DNA of 64,000 nucleotides from Boswellia sacra (lineage: Eukaryota > Streptophyta > Magnoliopsida > Sapindales > Burseraceae), in contig SNVD02014811.1 in assembly GCA_013180625.2 (NCBI GenBank), positions 1-64,000 on the forward strand, read 5' to 3'. Each line of letters begins with the position of its first letter. The first letter of the stretch is position 1. The notes under the pieces were generated by a model. It did not search any database. It worked only from the letters and a program-made list of their open reading frames with translations, and was not told where the DNA came from. Positions 47,192-57,690 of this stretch are shown here, piece after piece. The position numbers and the translations under genes were made by a program.

Positions 47192-49264
47192 TATAGACAC
47201 TTCATTTTTTAGGTTCAATGATGAATGAAGAGCAAAAGAAATGACCAAAATGCCATTGGAAGCAAAAGGAAGAAAGTTAAGGAAAAACCTACCGAAAGCT
47301 TTGAAAATTAATGTATGATTTTAAAAAATCATAGAAATTAATCTAAGAGGAATATGATGATGAATCATATACTCTTGTGAATCTACAGATGTTTAATGTT
47401 CACATAAATTTACAGATCACAAATCAGAGTTGAACTCAGAGAATTATACATGTTCAAACAGCTGAAGGTCAAAAGAGACTACATTGAAAAAATGCAAAAT
47501 CTAAGGGTTTGGTTAGCCACAACCGATCCTTGGTTGTAGGACAGCCAGCTGTCGTACTATTGACTAGCGATTTGCCCACAACTGGCTGGCATCCTACTGT
47601 TGACCTGCGGTCCTCACACAGTCGATTAGCTATTTTTCATGTATTCTTGAAAAATTTTGAGTGGATCCTTCCTTTTGTGTTTCTTGCTTCCTTTTTCAAC
47701 TTCAATCCTCAACTATATAAACATTTCTCCTCCTCACTTTTCAACACACATCAAAATAATATCTTCTCCCTCTTGAAGACACATTTGAGAATTCAATGAG
47801 TCTTTTCTAGTTCAGTATTTTCTAGGCATTATATTGCTCTAAACCCGAAAATGGTACGTAATGAGAGCAGTCCTCTCTTCTCCCTCCTCTTTTCTTCTTT
47901 ATTTTTCTTACTTAGAATAAGTATATTTAGGATTTATTTTTTATGCGTAGAAGCATGTTTAGGATTGTATGAATTGTTTAATCCTTATTTATTTTGCAAG
48001 GTAGAAATGCATGTCAAGGTAAGTCATCTTTCCCTCCTTTATTAGAAATATGTTTAGGAGTTTATTTTGATTGCGAATTCTTAGAATCATGCTTAGGAGT
48101 ATATGTTTAAAATCATGCTTAAGAGCACATGATTATAATCATGCTAAGAAGACCTATGATTTTTTAAGCATGCTAGGAAATAACATAGAATATTTAAGAA
48201 TTATCATATTTATCCTTAAGTGTTTGAATTGGACTAGAATAGCCATGATTGATATTGATTGATTGTATTAGGCTGGAAATGTCATGTTTCGGCTAGAAAT
48301 GCCATGATTCATTATGATTACTATGAATAGGCTAGAATTGCAATATTTAGAATTGTTTTAAATCCACTGAATTATGCTACAATAGCAATAACTAGAGTTA
48401 CCATGATAGAATTATCAAATCTAGGTAGAAGTGTCATGATTCTAGATTATGGCTATGTATTGAATTTTAATTGATTGATTGATTTTATTTTAGATGATTA
48501 CCATGTTCAGTGGTCTATTTGAATAATTATGATTGTATGATGCCATGAAGTAGTGGTGGACTCACATTAGTGTTGAGGGACGATCACTTAGGATGAATGA
48601 TTAGAATGATTAAACAAATGTATGAACTTGAATGATGCCATGAAAGAGGCTTGATAAACAATGAATATACTCACATATAGTAGTGAGGAATTCATTATCT
48701 ATTAAATCTCAAATATGCAATGACTGCTATCAATGGGATGATTATGCTATTTTGAAGAGTTTAGAAGTAGAATACTTTATTTATTTGTTGAATAACAAAT
48801 TGATGTAATCATATCCCCTATTCCCCTTGTTTAAAAGGAATGTAATTATATTCTCCTTTATCCTTCTTTACATGAATATACAATTGTTATTGGTTCAATA
48901 TACCTCACATGTCTTAAAGAAGATAAAATTGAAAATGTGTGCTTAAAATAAACCACTTAGGCAGACTATATAATAATGTAAGCTATTTTTATTTGGTAAA
49001 CCCTAGTGGAGGTTGGATTTTGATCCGGCAAGGCGAATGGCTCTTACCTAACTTCCTGAACCTATCTTTAAAGGGATGAAGATAGTTTAGGTCCTAAAGT
49101 GAGGGATCGGATTGCCCACATTCATTCCTAATTGAATAATTGGGTAGCGACTCCATTTCTCCAGATGTGTCCATACCTAGTTTGTGTTTCGTTAAGTCTC
49201 AAAAGAGGCTTTAACATAGTGTTGTGATCGTAAACACTCTAGCAGGATGAAAGCCCTATTCGCA
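47192..49264 (+). repeat. 3' LTR of element D (2073 bp)
   Basis: Starts TATAGACACTTC and ends CTATTCGCA, followed by target duplication ggaat. GC-rich pieces are at 47514-47620 and TATATAA is at 47714-47720. It retains the roughly 0.55 kb missing from the 5' LTR. Confidence 0.88.
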
Positions 49265-49540
49265 GGAATGTAATTGAATTCTCCTTCCTCATTCTTTGTA
49301 TGAATATACAATTGTTATTGGTTGAATATACCTCACACATCTTAAAGAAAATAAAATGAATTATATGTGCATAAATGAATAATGTAAGCGGACTATATAA
49401 CAACTTAAGCTATTTTTATTTTGTATACTCTAGTGGCGCCCGGATTTTTATTCGGGCAGGCCGAAGGTTCGTACCTAACTTTCTGAACTCATCTCTGAAG
49501 AGATTAGAGTAGTTTAGATCGCGAAGCGAGGGATCGGGTT
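49265..49540 (+). repeat. Older Tat-like LTR, right part
   Basis: Resumes the LTR of 31296-32706 after element D: ggaatgtaattgaattctcc, tatacaattgttattgg, then gtagcgaagcgagggatcgggttgcc-like family sequence. It is cut short near 49540, about 0.16 kb before the expected LTR end. No internal element sequence follows, so it was probably a solo or truncated LTR. Confidence 0.8.
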
Positions 49541-49967
49541 GCCATAATTCATATTTTCAATATAAGTTGAATAAAAGATTAAAGAGAGAGAGAGAGAGAG
49601 AGAGATGGAAACCAAGAGTAAATAAAGAGAGCTCAAGATTGAAGTAACTGAGAGAAAGAGATAAGAATTAAGTGATACATGTATTATTCTCATACTTAAA
49701 CGCTTTTATGTGGCCTCACTCAGCCCCAACATATTCAATGATTTGGGAGACGAAATGGCAATATTTTTTGAAGGCACCTGGGTGGCATTAATGAAGTAGA
49801 AAATGGTATTAATGGTAAAATTCTATGGATAATTTGGTTCATTTTAAGAAAATTGTGCTGTGGTGAATTTGCAACACAAAGAACACAATTTATATGATGT
49901 TTAACTTTTTGTAACACAAAAGATGTCCTTTGTATAATGTCTGCTTCTGTTCCCCCCAAAACCAAAT
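49541..49967. other. Non-coding; contains (AG)11 microsatellite at 49583-49604
   Basis: Short unique-looking sequence between the LTR remnant and the tRNA. I see no gene. Confidence 0.6.
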
Positions 49968-50040
49968 GGGGATGTAGCTCCGATGGTAGAGCGCTCGCGT
50001 AGCATGCGAGAGATGCTCGGATTGATGCCCTGCATCTCCA
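49968..50040 (+). tRNA. tRNA-Ala (AGC), degenerate, possibly a pseudogene
   Basis: 73 nt. The acceptor stem GGGGATG/CATCTCC with discriminator A, the D stem GCTC/GAGC and the anticodon stem CTCGC/GCGAG around loop GTAGCAT all pair, giving anticodon AGC. Defects: position 14 is C instead of the usual A, the T stem CTCGG/CCCTG has two mismatches, and the T loop ATTGATG loses the invariant C56, which also weakens the B box. A T7 run follows at 50044. It may be transcribed poorly or be a tRNA pseudogene. Confidence 0.55.
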
Positions 50041-50043
50041 AAC

Positions 50044-50050
50044 TTTTTTT
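50044..50050 (+). terminator. Pol III poly-T terminator of the tRNA, reused as copia target site
   Basis: Seven T's 3 nt after the tRNA. The last five are the left copy of the target duplication of element F (ttttt at 50046-50050 and 55637-55641). Confidence 0.6.
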
Positions 50051-50430
50051 TGTTGGGGATGCAATACAAACTCAGAACAGATTTTGGGAGAAAATTAACT
50101 TGTATTAACAGAGAAAATTGATATACAAGAATTACACAAAAACTCCCCTAAACTAATCCTGGAGCTCTCCTGGCTCTCTCACACTCTCAGAACTCTCTGG
50201 TTCTAAATCCTAGACTCTCTCTGGAGCCTCTCTCTGATTCATTACTCAGGTAGAATTCGTCCCATATTTATAAGAAAAATTCTGCATATATTTTTCAAAC
50301 AAGTTAGGCCACCTAACTTTGACTACCTCCAATGGAGGTGCCTAACTTTGACAATCCCCTGGGTAGGTAGCCTCCCTTTGACATGGGAGGGACCTTTCAG
50401 AAGCTCCATGCATCATGCATGAGCTCATCA
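50051..50430 (-). repeat. 3' LTR of element F (380 bp)
   Basis: Plus strand TGTTGGGGATGC...GAGCTCATCA. On the minus strand it begins TGATGAGCTC and contains the short palindrome-like ATGCATGATGCATG. A TATAAATATGGG-type box (minus) lies near 50264-50273. Confidence 0.95.
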
Positions 50431-50433
50431 ATT

Positions 50434-50443
50434 CTCCCCCTCC
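50434..50443 (-). other. Polypurine tract of element F
   Basis: Minus-strand GGAGGGGGAGAAT ends at the LTR border at 50430. Confidence 0.8.
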
Positions 50444-50477
50444 ATCCTATGTGAAAAGGGAGTAACAACAAAAGTAA

Positions 50478-53400
50478 TTAGACAGCTTCTAGTCCAACTA
50501 TGTCTCTGCATAGTTCTAGCTTGTCTCTGGTGACTACTTTTGTTAACATGTCTGCTGGATTCTCTTTTGTATGAATCTTCACAAGCTTCAACAGTTGCTT
50601 GTCCATCACCTCGCATATCCAATGATAGCGAATGTCGATATGCTTCGTTCGAGAATGGTACACTGAATTCTTGCTCAAATCCAAAGTACTTTGACTGTCA
50701 CAGTGTACTTTGTACTCCTTTTGCTCAATCCCAAGTTCTTGGAGAAACCGCTTCAACCACAACATTTCTTTTTCAGCTTCCGCTGCAGGAATGTATTCTG
50801 CCTCAGTCGTGGATAGCGCAACACGCTTCTGTAGTCTTGACTGCCATGACACAGCTCCCCCTACAAAAGTGTAAAAAAAACCTGATGTAGATTTCCTACT
50901 GTCAGGATCTCCGACCATATCTGAATCTGTATAGCCTTCCAAGATTGGATCAGCTCCCCCGTAACACAAGCATATCTTCGAGGTACCTTTTAGGTATCTG
51001 AGAATCCACTTGACTACCTCCCAATGTTCTTTCCCTGTATTGGAAAGAAATCTGCTCACGACTCCTACAGCATGAGCAATATCTGGCCTTGTACACACCA
51101 TGGCATACATCAAACTTCCTACAGCAGAAGAATAGGGCACCGACGCCATGTCATCTATCTCTTTCTTGGATGAGGGACATGATCTCTTGCTCAGCTTGAA
51201 ATGATTAGCCAGTGGTATACTAACTGGCTTAGCACCATCCATGTTGAACCTTTAAATCACCTGTTCAACATATTTCTCCTGAGACAGCCATAATTTCTTC
51301 TGTTTCCTGTCTCGACGAATGTGCATCCCCAAGATTTGCTGAGCTGGTCCCAAGTCCTTCATATCAAAGGTTTTTGAAAGTTCCTTCTTTAGCTGCTTTA
51401 TTTTTGTTGCATCCTTCCTGATGATCAACATGTCGTCCACATATAACATTAATGCAACAAAGTCTCCACCTGGAAGTTTTTGGAAGTAGACATACTGGTC
51501 TGCAGCGGTTCTTTTGTACCCATGACTCACCATGAAAGAATCAAACTTCTTGCACCATTGCCTTGGTGCTTGTTTGAGGCCATACAAGCTCTTTTTGAGC
51601 TTGCACACGAGGTGTTCTTTTCCTTGAACCTCGAACCCTTCTGGCTGCTCCATATAGATTTTTTCATGCAAGTCTCCATGAAGAAATGCTGTATTCACAT
51701 CCATCTGTTCAAGCTCCAAATCAAGACTTTCGGTCAATCCGAGGATGACGCGGATTGAGGACATTTTTACTACTGGTGAGAAGATCTCGTCAAAGTCAAT
51801 TCCTTTCTTTTGAAGGAATCCTTTTACCACTAATCGGGCTTTGTGCTTCATCACCTTTCCTGTTCCATCTTTCTTAAGCTTGAATACCCACTTGTTCTTC
51901 AGTGCCTTCTTTCCGTCTGGGAGCTCGACCAGTTCATAGGTTTTATTCTTCTCTAGAGAATTCATCTCATCTCGCATCGCATGCAGCCATCGTTCCTTGT
52001 CTGGATGAGATAAAGCTTCATGAAAGCTTTCTAGCTCCCCCTCATCAGTAAGCAGTGTATACTCTGATTTCGGATATCTCCTCGACGGAATCCGACCTCG
52101 CTCAGATCGTCGTAGCTAAGGTTCTTCATTTCCAGGAGGTACAGCAGCTTCTATAGGTGATTGTGGCTCCCCCAGCTCAGCAATCTCTTCATTTTCCTCC
52201 TCCTGATTTGCTTCTGGAACTTCTTCTGGTACTTCATCATTTCTTGTGGCATTTGGTGTTGAATCTGCAACAATATTTGGGGCATTGCTAGTGGGATTTG
52301 TAGATATTGTTGTCTTTTCAGCGTCTTCAAAAGTTTGGTCTTCATGGAACAACACATCTCTACTCCGGATGACTTTCTTTTCTTTTGGGTCCCATAGTCT
52401 GTATCCGAATTCTTCATCTCCATAACCGATGAAGATACATGGAACAGTTCTTGCATCGAGCTTCTGTCTGAGCTCCTTGGATACATGTACGAAGGCTAAA
52501 CAACCAAACACTTTCAAATGATTGTAAGAGGGCTTTCTATTAGACCATACCTTTTCTGGAATCTTGAATTTCAGTGGTACTGATGGAGTTCTGTTGATTA
52601 AGTAACAGGCGGTACGAACTGCCTCCCCCCAGAATGGCTTGGGTAACTTAGCCAATCTGAGCATGCTCCTGACCCGTTCCATGATGGTTCGATTCATCCT
52701 CTCAGCCATTCCATTGTGTTGTGCTGTGCGTGGGACCGTTCTTTCATGTCGAATGCCATATCTCCGACAGTAAGCATTGAACTCTCTGGAGGTATACTCG
52801 CCTCCATTATCTGACCGGAGGCATTTTAATTTCTTACCCGTTTCACGTTCTACCATGGCATGAAACTCCTTGAACTTCTCCAGAACTTCATCCTTCGTCT
52901 TGAGGAAGTACACCCACGCTTTTCGAGAGGCATCATCAATGAAGGTCAAGAAATACCTTTTACCGCCTAGACTTTCCACTTCAAGAGGTCCGCATACATC
53001 ACTGTGTACTAGCTCCAACAACTTTGATTTCTTCACTGATGAGGAGCTGAATGACACCCTCCGTTGTTTCCCGTACAAAGAATAATCGCAAGGATGAAAC
53101 GCTGCATCCTTGGAAACAGTGATCAGCTTCTTCTTCTGAAGGATTGATAAACCCTTCTCACCCATGTGACTGAGCCTTTTATGCCACAAATCCTGAGGTA
53201 CCATGTGCTCTGCTACATGAAGGCTCTCTTCGTTTATCTTTACATGGGTCCTGTAAAGATTATCACATAATTTACCTCGAGCAACCACCATGACCCCTTT
53301 CAACATCTTCCATGTACCATTAGTGAAGCAGCTTTCATAACCCTGCTGATCAAAGGCTTTTACCGAGAGCAAGTTGAGTCAAAGATCTGGCACATGACGA

Positions 53401-53629
53401 ACTTCCTTCAAAGTTATTTTGCATCCGATGTTCGTTTGGAATTGAATATCACCAATTCCCATAATTTTGGCGGTGCTGTTGTTTCCCATCTTCACTATCC
53501 CAAAGTCTCCTGCTTTGTACGTGATGAAAATCTCTCTGCAAGGAGTGACATGGCAGGAAGCTACTATGTCTATTACCCATTCTACTCCTTGGTCTGCTGT
53601 GTGGAAGCACGTCTCTTCTGCACAAATGG
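50478..53629 (-). pseudogene. Copia pol (PR-IN-RT-RNaseH), broken by nonsense mutations
   Basis: Protease near 53570 reads DIVAS where DTGAS is expected, so the active-site glycine is lost. GAG-pre-integrase LWHKRLSHMG is near 53190. The integrase core has D (VHSDVCGPL), D (SDNGGEYTS) and E (NGMAERMNRT). RT has KARLVVKGF, NTAFLHGDL and the catalytic YVDDML (near 51440). RNase H has YTDSDMVGD and TEAEYIPAAEAEKE. Stops separate the open pieces near 53376, 52115 and 51250, and no frameshift is needed to join them. Retroviral-like replication enzymes; this copy is inactive. Confidence 0.95.
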
Positions 53630-54486
53630 TCACATCTTTTACAACTGTAACTCGTGGCTCTTCGCAGCTTTGTGCTTGTGAACTCTCCTGGTTCTGCTTC
53701 TGAAGACTGCGACAATTTTTCTTTATGTGACCCTCTTTGCCACAGTGATAGCATTTGTAGGTGGGTCTCCGCCCATCTGTTGACCTACCTCTTCTGTTTG
53801 TCGATCTAACTCTGCTTTTGCTTCTACCTCTTCTCCAGTCTTCACCTCGAGACTGTCTTCCTCGATTCTCCATGATGTAGGCTTCATCTTGACTGGCGTC
53901 TGCATCTTTTCTTCTCGCCTACTCGTTCTTCTCGCCTACTCGTTCATCAAGGCATCCTTAACCATTGACAAGGTAAGTTTGCCTCCGGGTGCTGAATTAC
54001 TGATGGAGACCACTAACGTCTCCTATGAATCTGGAAGGGAACTGAGAAGTAGAAGGACTTATTCTTCGTCTCCAAGCTGTAACCCGACTGTTGTCAACTG
54101 ATTCACCAATTTCTGGAACTCACTTGTATGTTCTACTACGGGAGTTCCACTCTGCAACTTCAAGTTCACAAGCCGTCTCATCAGGATGGCTTTGTTCCGT
54201 GCTGACTTGGCTTGATACATACTCTCTAATTTTGTCCATAGAGAATATGCATCTGTTTCCTTGGCTACATGGTGGAAGACACTATAGTCGATCCATTATC
54301 TGATATGACCGATGCATTTTCTGTTAATTTTCTTCCACTCTGCCTCTTTTTCTGTCTCAGGTCTCTGCCCTTAAAATTCTATAGGATCATATAGATCCTT
54401 ACAACTAAGGAGATCCTCCATCCTAGGCCTCCATAATGTGTAGTTGGTAGCAGTCAATTTAATCATGGCTCCGGATGATTCTTCCA
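53630..54486 (-). pseudogene. Copia gag, broken (element F)
   Basis: ATG at 54486 begins MEESSGAMIKLTATNYTLWR. It continues through LYDPIEF before an in-frame stop near 54372. Another stop lies near 54297, and others lie between 53920 and 54080. The C-terminal part is Arg-rich with the knuckle CYHCGKEGHIKKNC (C-x2-C-x4-H-x4-C) at about 53712-53753. Confidence 0.88.
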
Positions 54487-55242
54487 TTTTGGAATAATTA
54501 ATTCACTAAAATGAGAATTGAATTTCAAAAATCCGAGTCCATCGTTACGTCCGGAACGGTCAAAAATGGTGGAATAGCCTCTTCCGGGGCTCAAAAATTC
54601 TTTTTATGCAATAAATACTAAGCTTGAAAATTCTAAGGACTAAATTGAAATTTCTTAAGGGCTAAACTGAAATTTCAGAAACTGAGGGAGGGCATAATGT
54701 CATTCACCAGAATTATAGGGGCCAAACGAAATTTCTTAAGGATTGAATGTAAATTTTAGAAATTCAGGGGGTCATAATGTAATTACCCAGAAATACATGG
54801 GCCAAACGATAATTTCAGAAAGATATGCTAACGTGGCAGAGGCTGGACACGTGTCGATGATGTGATCTGACATGGCTGATGACGTGTCGATGCTGATGTG
54901 GCCTTGATGACGTTGCTCTGCTGACGTGGCTATGCTGACGTGGCAAAAGTGTGCTGACGTGGTGGATGACGTGGTCGTCTTCTTCCTTGAGACGTGCGTG
55001 TGGAGCGTGAAGCGAGTGAAACCCACTCGCGGTCCAGCAGTTCGGCGCGTGCGGCGTCTCTGGTGGTCGGTTCGGTCGCCAAAAAATTGCAGAATGATCT
55101 CCTTGATCTCACGAACACATTGGATACTTCAAATTTGGAATTCGAACACTTTCCGAAAAATCGAAATTTTCCAGAAACAAACAGGGGACGAATTTTCTCT
55201 GAATTTTTTCTCTCTGTTCTGACATTCCAGGAGTTCAATGAG
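54487..55242 (-). other. 5' leader of element F with clustered ACGT motifs
   Basis: Untranslated leader between PBS and gag. Positions 54829-54970 hold about ten TGACGTGG/ACGTGT/TGACGT-type cores in 140 bp (for example ctgacgtggctatgctgacg near 54922). ACGT cores are binding sites of plant bZIP factors. Nothing coding is evident. Confidence 0.65.
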
Positions 55243-55254
55243 GCTCTGATACCA
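55243..55254 (-). other. Primer binding site of element F (tRNA-iMet)
   Basis: Minus strand TGGTATCAGAGC, two bases from the 5' LTR edge at 55257. Confidence 0.95.
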
Positions 55255-55256
55255 CT

Positions 55257-55636
55257 TGTTGGGGATGCAATGCAAACTCAGAACAGATTTTGGGAGAAAA
55301 TTAACTTGTATTAACAGGGAAAATTGATATACAAGAATTATACAAAAACTCCCCTAAACTAATCCTGGAGCTCTCCTGGCTCTCTCACACTCTCAGAACT
55401 CTCTGGTTCTGAACCCTAGACTCTCTCTAGAGCCTCTCTCTGATTCATTACTCAGGCAAAATTCGTCCCATATTTATAAGAAAAATTTTGCATACGTTTT
55501 TCAAACAAATTAGGCCACCTAACTTTGACTACCTCCAATGTAAGTGCCTAACTTTGACAATCTCTTGGGTAGGTAGCCTCCCTTTGACATGGGAAGGATC
55601 TTCCGGAAGCTCCATGCATCATGCATGAGCTCATCA
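55257..55636 (-). repeat. 5' LTR of element F (380 bp)
   Basis: Same length and ends as the partner LTR (TGTTGGGGATGC...GAGCTCATCA on plus), followed by target duplication ttttt. Confidence 0.95.
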
Positions 55637-55919
55637 TTTTTCCTTTACCAGATCTTGGGCCTGGGCACAGGCCTACTAACCAAGTGGCCCAAGACTATTA
55701 ACAAATCGAACAAATTACGTCATAAACCAAACACTGATCATATTCTAGGCCCGGACATGCAACCCAAATTAGCGAACAAATTATACCACCAACACTCATA
55801 AACAAATCTAATATAATGTTGACAACATCCCTTTCGCGTTGTTGCAGGCCAACCGATCTGCTGCAAGACTTCGGGGGGTCCAAAAGACACGCTACCACCA
55901 ATATTCAACTAAATTAAGT

Positions 55920-55959
<40 letters not shown>

Positions 55960-56989
55960 GGCCACCACCCGCACAAGATTCCAGACCTCTGAAACTTTGC
56001 GATGTGCTTGCTTTCCTTTTCCTTTGCTTAGGGAATTGACAAATGCAATGGACAAGACTAGGATCTAAGATTTTATTATTCATTTCATGCATCAGCCCAA
56101 GGTGTGTGTTTGACGCTCACTTAGCTCCACGATCAAAGCTAAATTGGTTTTATTTGACCCATTATTTGATTCCCATTTGTGTGTGTATATAATTTATATA
56201 TTTTCTTATCTGCCCATTGCATATAATAGTGGGATTAATCATTAAGTAAACAAAGGATCTAAGAATCATTAATCTAGTTACAGATTACCTACTTAAAGAC
56301 AAATCAAGAGTCTTTTCACTCTTTTTAACTTTATTTTGTTGCATGAATATATATCACAGAGGTGTGGAAAAATGTAGATATTGTTATGAGGAAAACTAAT
56401 AATTTAATTTATTTTTATGTGAGGGGATCTTCCTTTATTTAGCTAGCTAATAAGATTTTTACGGCATGTTCATGTTTGTTTGAGGAAAGGAAAAGAAAGA
56501 TTAGAGTTGAAGGAAAAATAGGAGAAAATGTATAAATTTAGGAATACTTTTCTATTGTTTGATTTGGCAATAGAATCATGAACAAAAATAAATAGTTTAT
56601 AAATTAATTTAACATAAATATCCTCGACATGAAAATGTATAATATCTATTATTAAATACAAAGTTTAAATTTAAACTTCTTATATAAATTAATGGAAACT
56701 AAATAATTATCTATTAAATTAATAGTATAATAATTTAGATATTGATATTGATATTTATTAATTTATTATAAATAGTTAAAAATTTCAATTTTTTCAAAAA
56801 AAGATTAAATTATATGGAGTAGTATTAAACTAATCAGATTTATTAAAATAATTAATTAATTAATAGATAAAATATTTATTAAAGACAAAAAATACCTGCA
56901 AAAATTATTATTGGATTATATTAAAATATTGTTAAATTGATGTATATTTTTAAAATAATTAAATACATTAATTATTTATTAAAAATTTA
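55637..56989. other. Non-coding; (TC)17 microsatellite at 55922-55955
   Basis: No gene recognised. 55642-56100 is of ordinary base composition and includes the (TC)17 run. 56200-56989 becomes very AT-rich. Confidence 0.6.
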
Positions 56990-57690
56990 AAAAATTACAG
57001 AAAATGTTGTCGGTCAATCACCGTGCAACACGGTTGGAGTTCGATGAACATTGCGTGTGAATATCAACACCAGTAACATCAAGATCATCATCTGATTATC
57101 TTCCTTTTCATCTTCATTGCCAATCATGTTGTCGTTTTGCCGCACGTGGTGGTTATCTTCTCAGGATTCGCAATTAAAATTCATTTTTGTTGATAAACAA
57201 TGTAGCCCACACCGATGAAACTAACCCAAATGAGTAGAGGATCGGCCAACGATCTACTTGATACCGATAATGACGTCGGACGTGCAAATGTGCTAATGAT
57301 TGCCAGCAAAACCAACCTCAAAACAATTTTTTCAAATTTTATAATTTTTTTAATTTTGAAAAATATAAATTTTGTCATTTTTTAAAATTTTTAAAAAAAG
57401 AAATTTATGAATTGTATGTATAAATAATTTGTTAATTTTTTATAAAATAGTTTAATCAATTATTTAAATAAGGTTAGTTTTGGACACATAAAAAATATAC
57501 AAGGTTAGTTTAGTAATTTAATAAATTATTCTTAAGAAAACTAAATTTTCTTCTCAAGGTAAGAGGAAACCCAATTATCAAAGTTTTAAGAAATATGATT
57601 GTTAGCAATCCTCCTTCTTTAGACTTTTAATCAAACCAAACAATAGAAAATAATTTCTTTAGGAAAATTGTTTTTCTCCCTTAGGTTAAC
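56990..57690 (+). repeat. Dispersed repeat G, copy 2
   Basis: Matches 24650-25256 plus 27641-27740 in the same orientation. Unlike copy 1 it is not interrupted: agaggaaacccaattatcaa is followed directly by cttttaatcaaaccaaac and tttaggaaaattg. This confirms that the LTR at 25257-27640 is an insertion. Confidence 0.6.

Larger units (their letters stand above)
32707..49264 (+). mobile_element. Non-autonomous Tat-like LTR retrotransposon D (16.6 kb including nested E)
   Basis: It has LTRs at 32707-34221 and 47192-49264, a perfect target duplication ggaat (32702-32706 and 49265-49269), a Tat-type PBS (34223-34240), a degenerate gag (35042-35910) and a polypurine tract (47175-47191). Removing element E leaves about 10.8 kb. 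The interior is mostly tandem repeat arrays. I see no protease, RT, RNase H or integrase in any frame, so it looks like a large gag-only derivative mobilised in trans. Confidence 0.88.
50051..55636 (-). mobile_element. Tork/Tnt1-like Ty1/copia element F (5586 bp)
   Basis: LTRs 50051-50430 and 55257-55636, target duplication ttttt, tRNA-iMet PBS (55243-55254) and polypurine tract (50434-50443). The minus-strand order gag, PR, IN, RT, RNase H is typical of Ty1/copia. The coding region is full length and broken mostly by point nonsense mutations. By hand count the LTRs differ at about 20 of 380 positions, nearly all transitions. Confidence 0.96.

Noticed and set aside
49265..49540. Tandem duplication within the 3' LTR of element D
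   Set aside because: Better explained as the right remainder of the LTR that D inserted into, because the 5-bp TSD ggaat fits exactly.
50540..50890. Plus-strand frame over RNase H of element F
   Set aside because: Antisense shadow of the copia RNase H coding sequence.
52151..52486. Second minus-strand frame over the integrase C-terminus
   Set aside because: Overlaps the integrase frame and shows no motif.
54930..55314. Overlapping frames in the copia leader
   Set aside because: They cover the PBS and ACGT cluster, run on both strands and have no family features.
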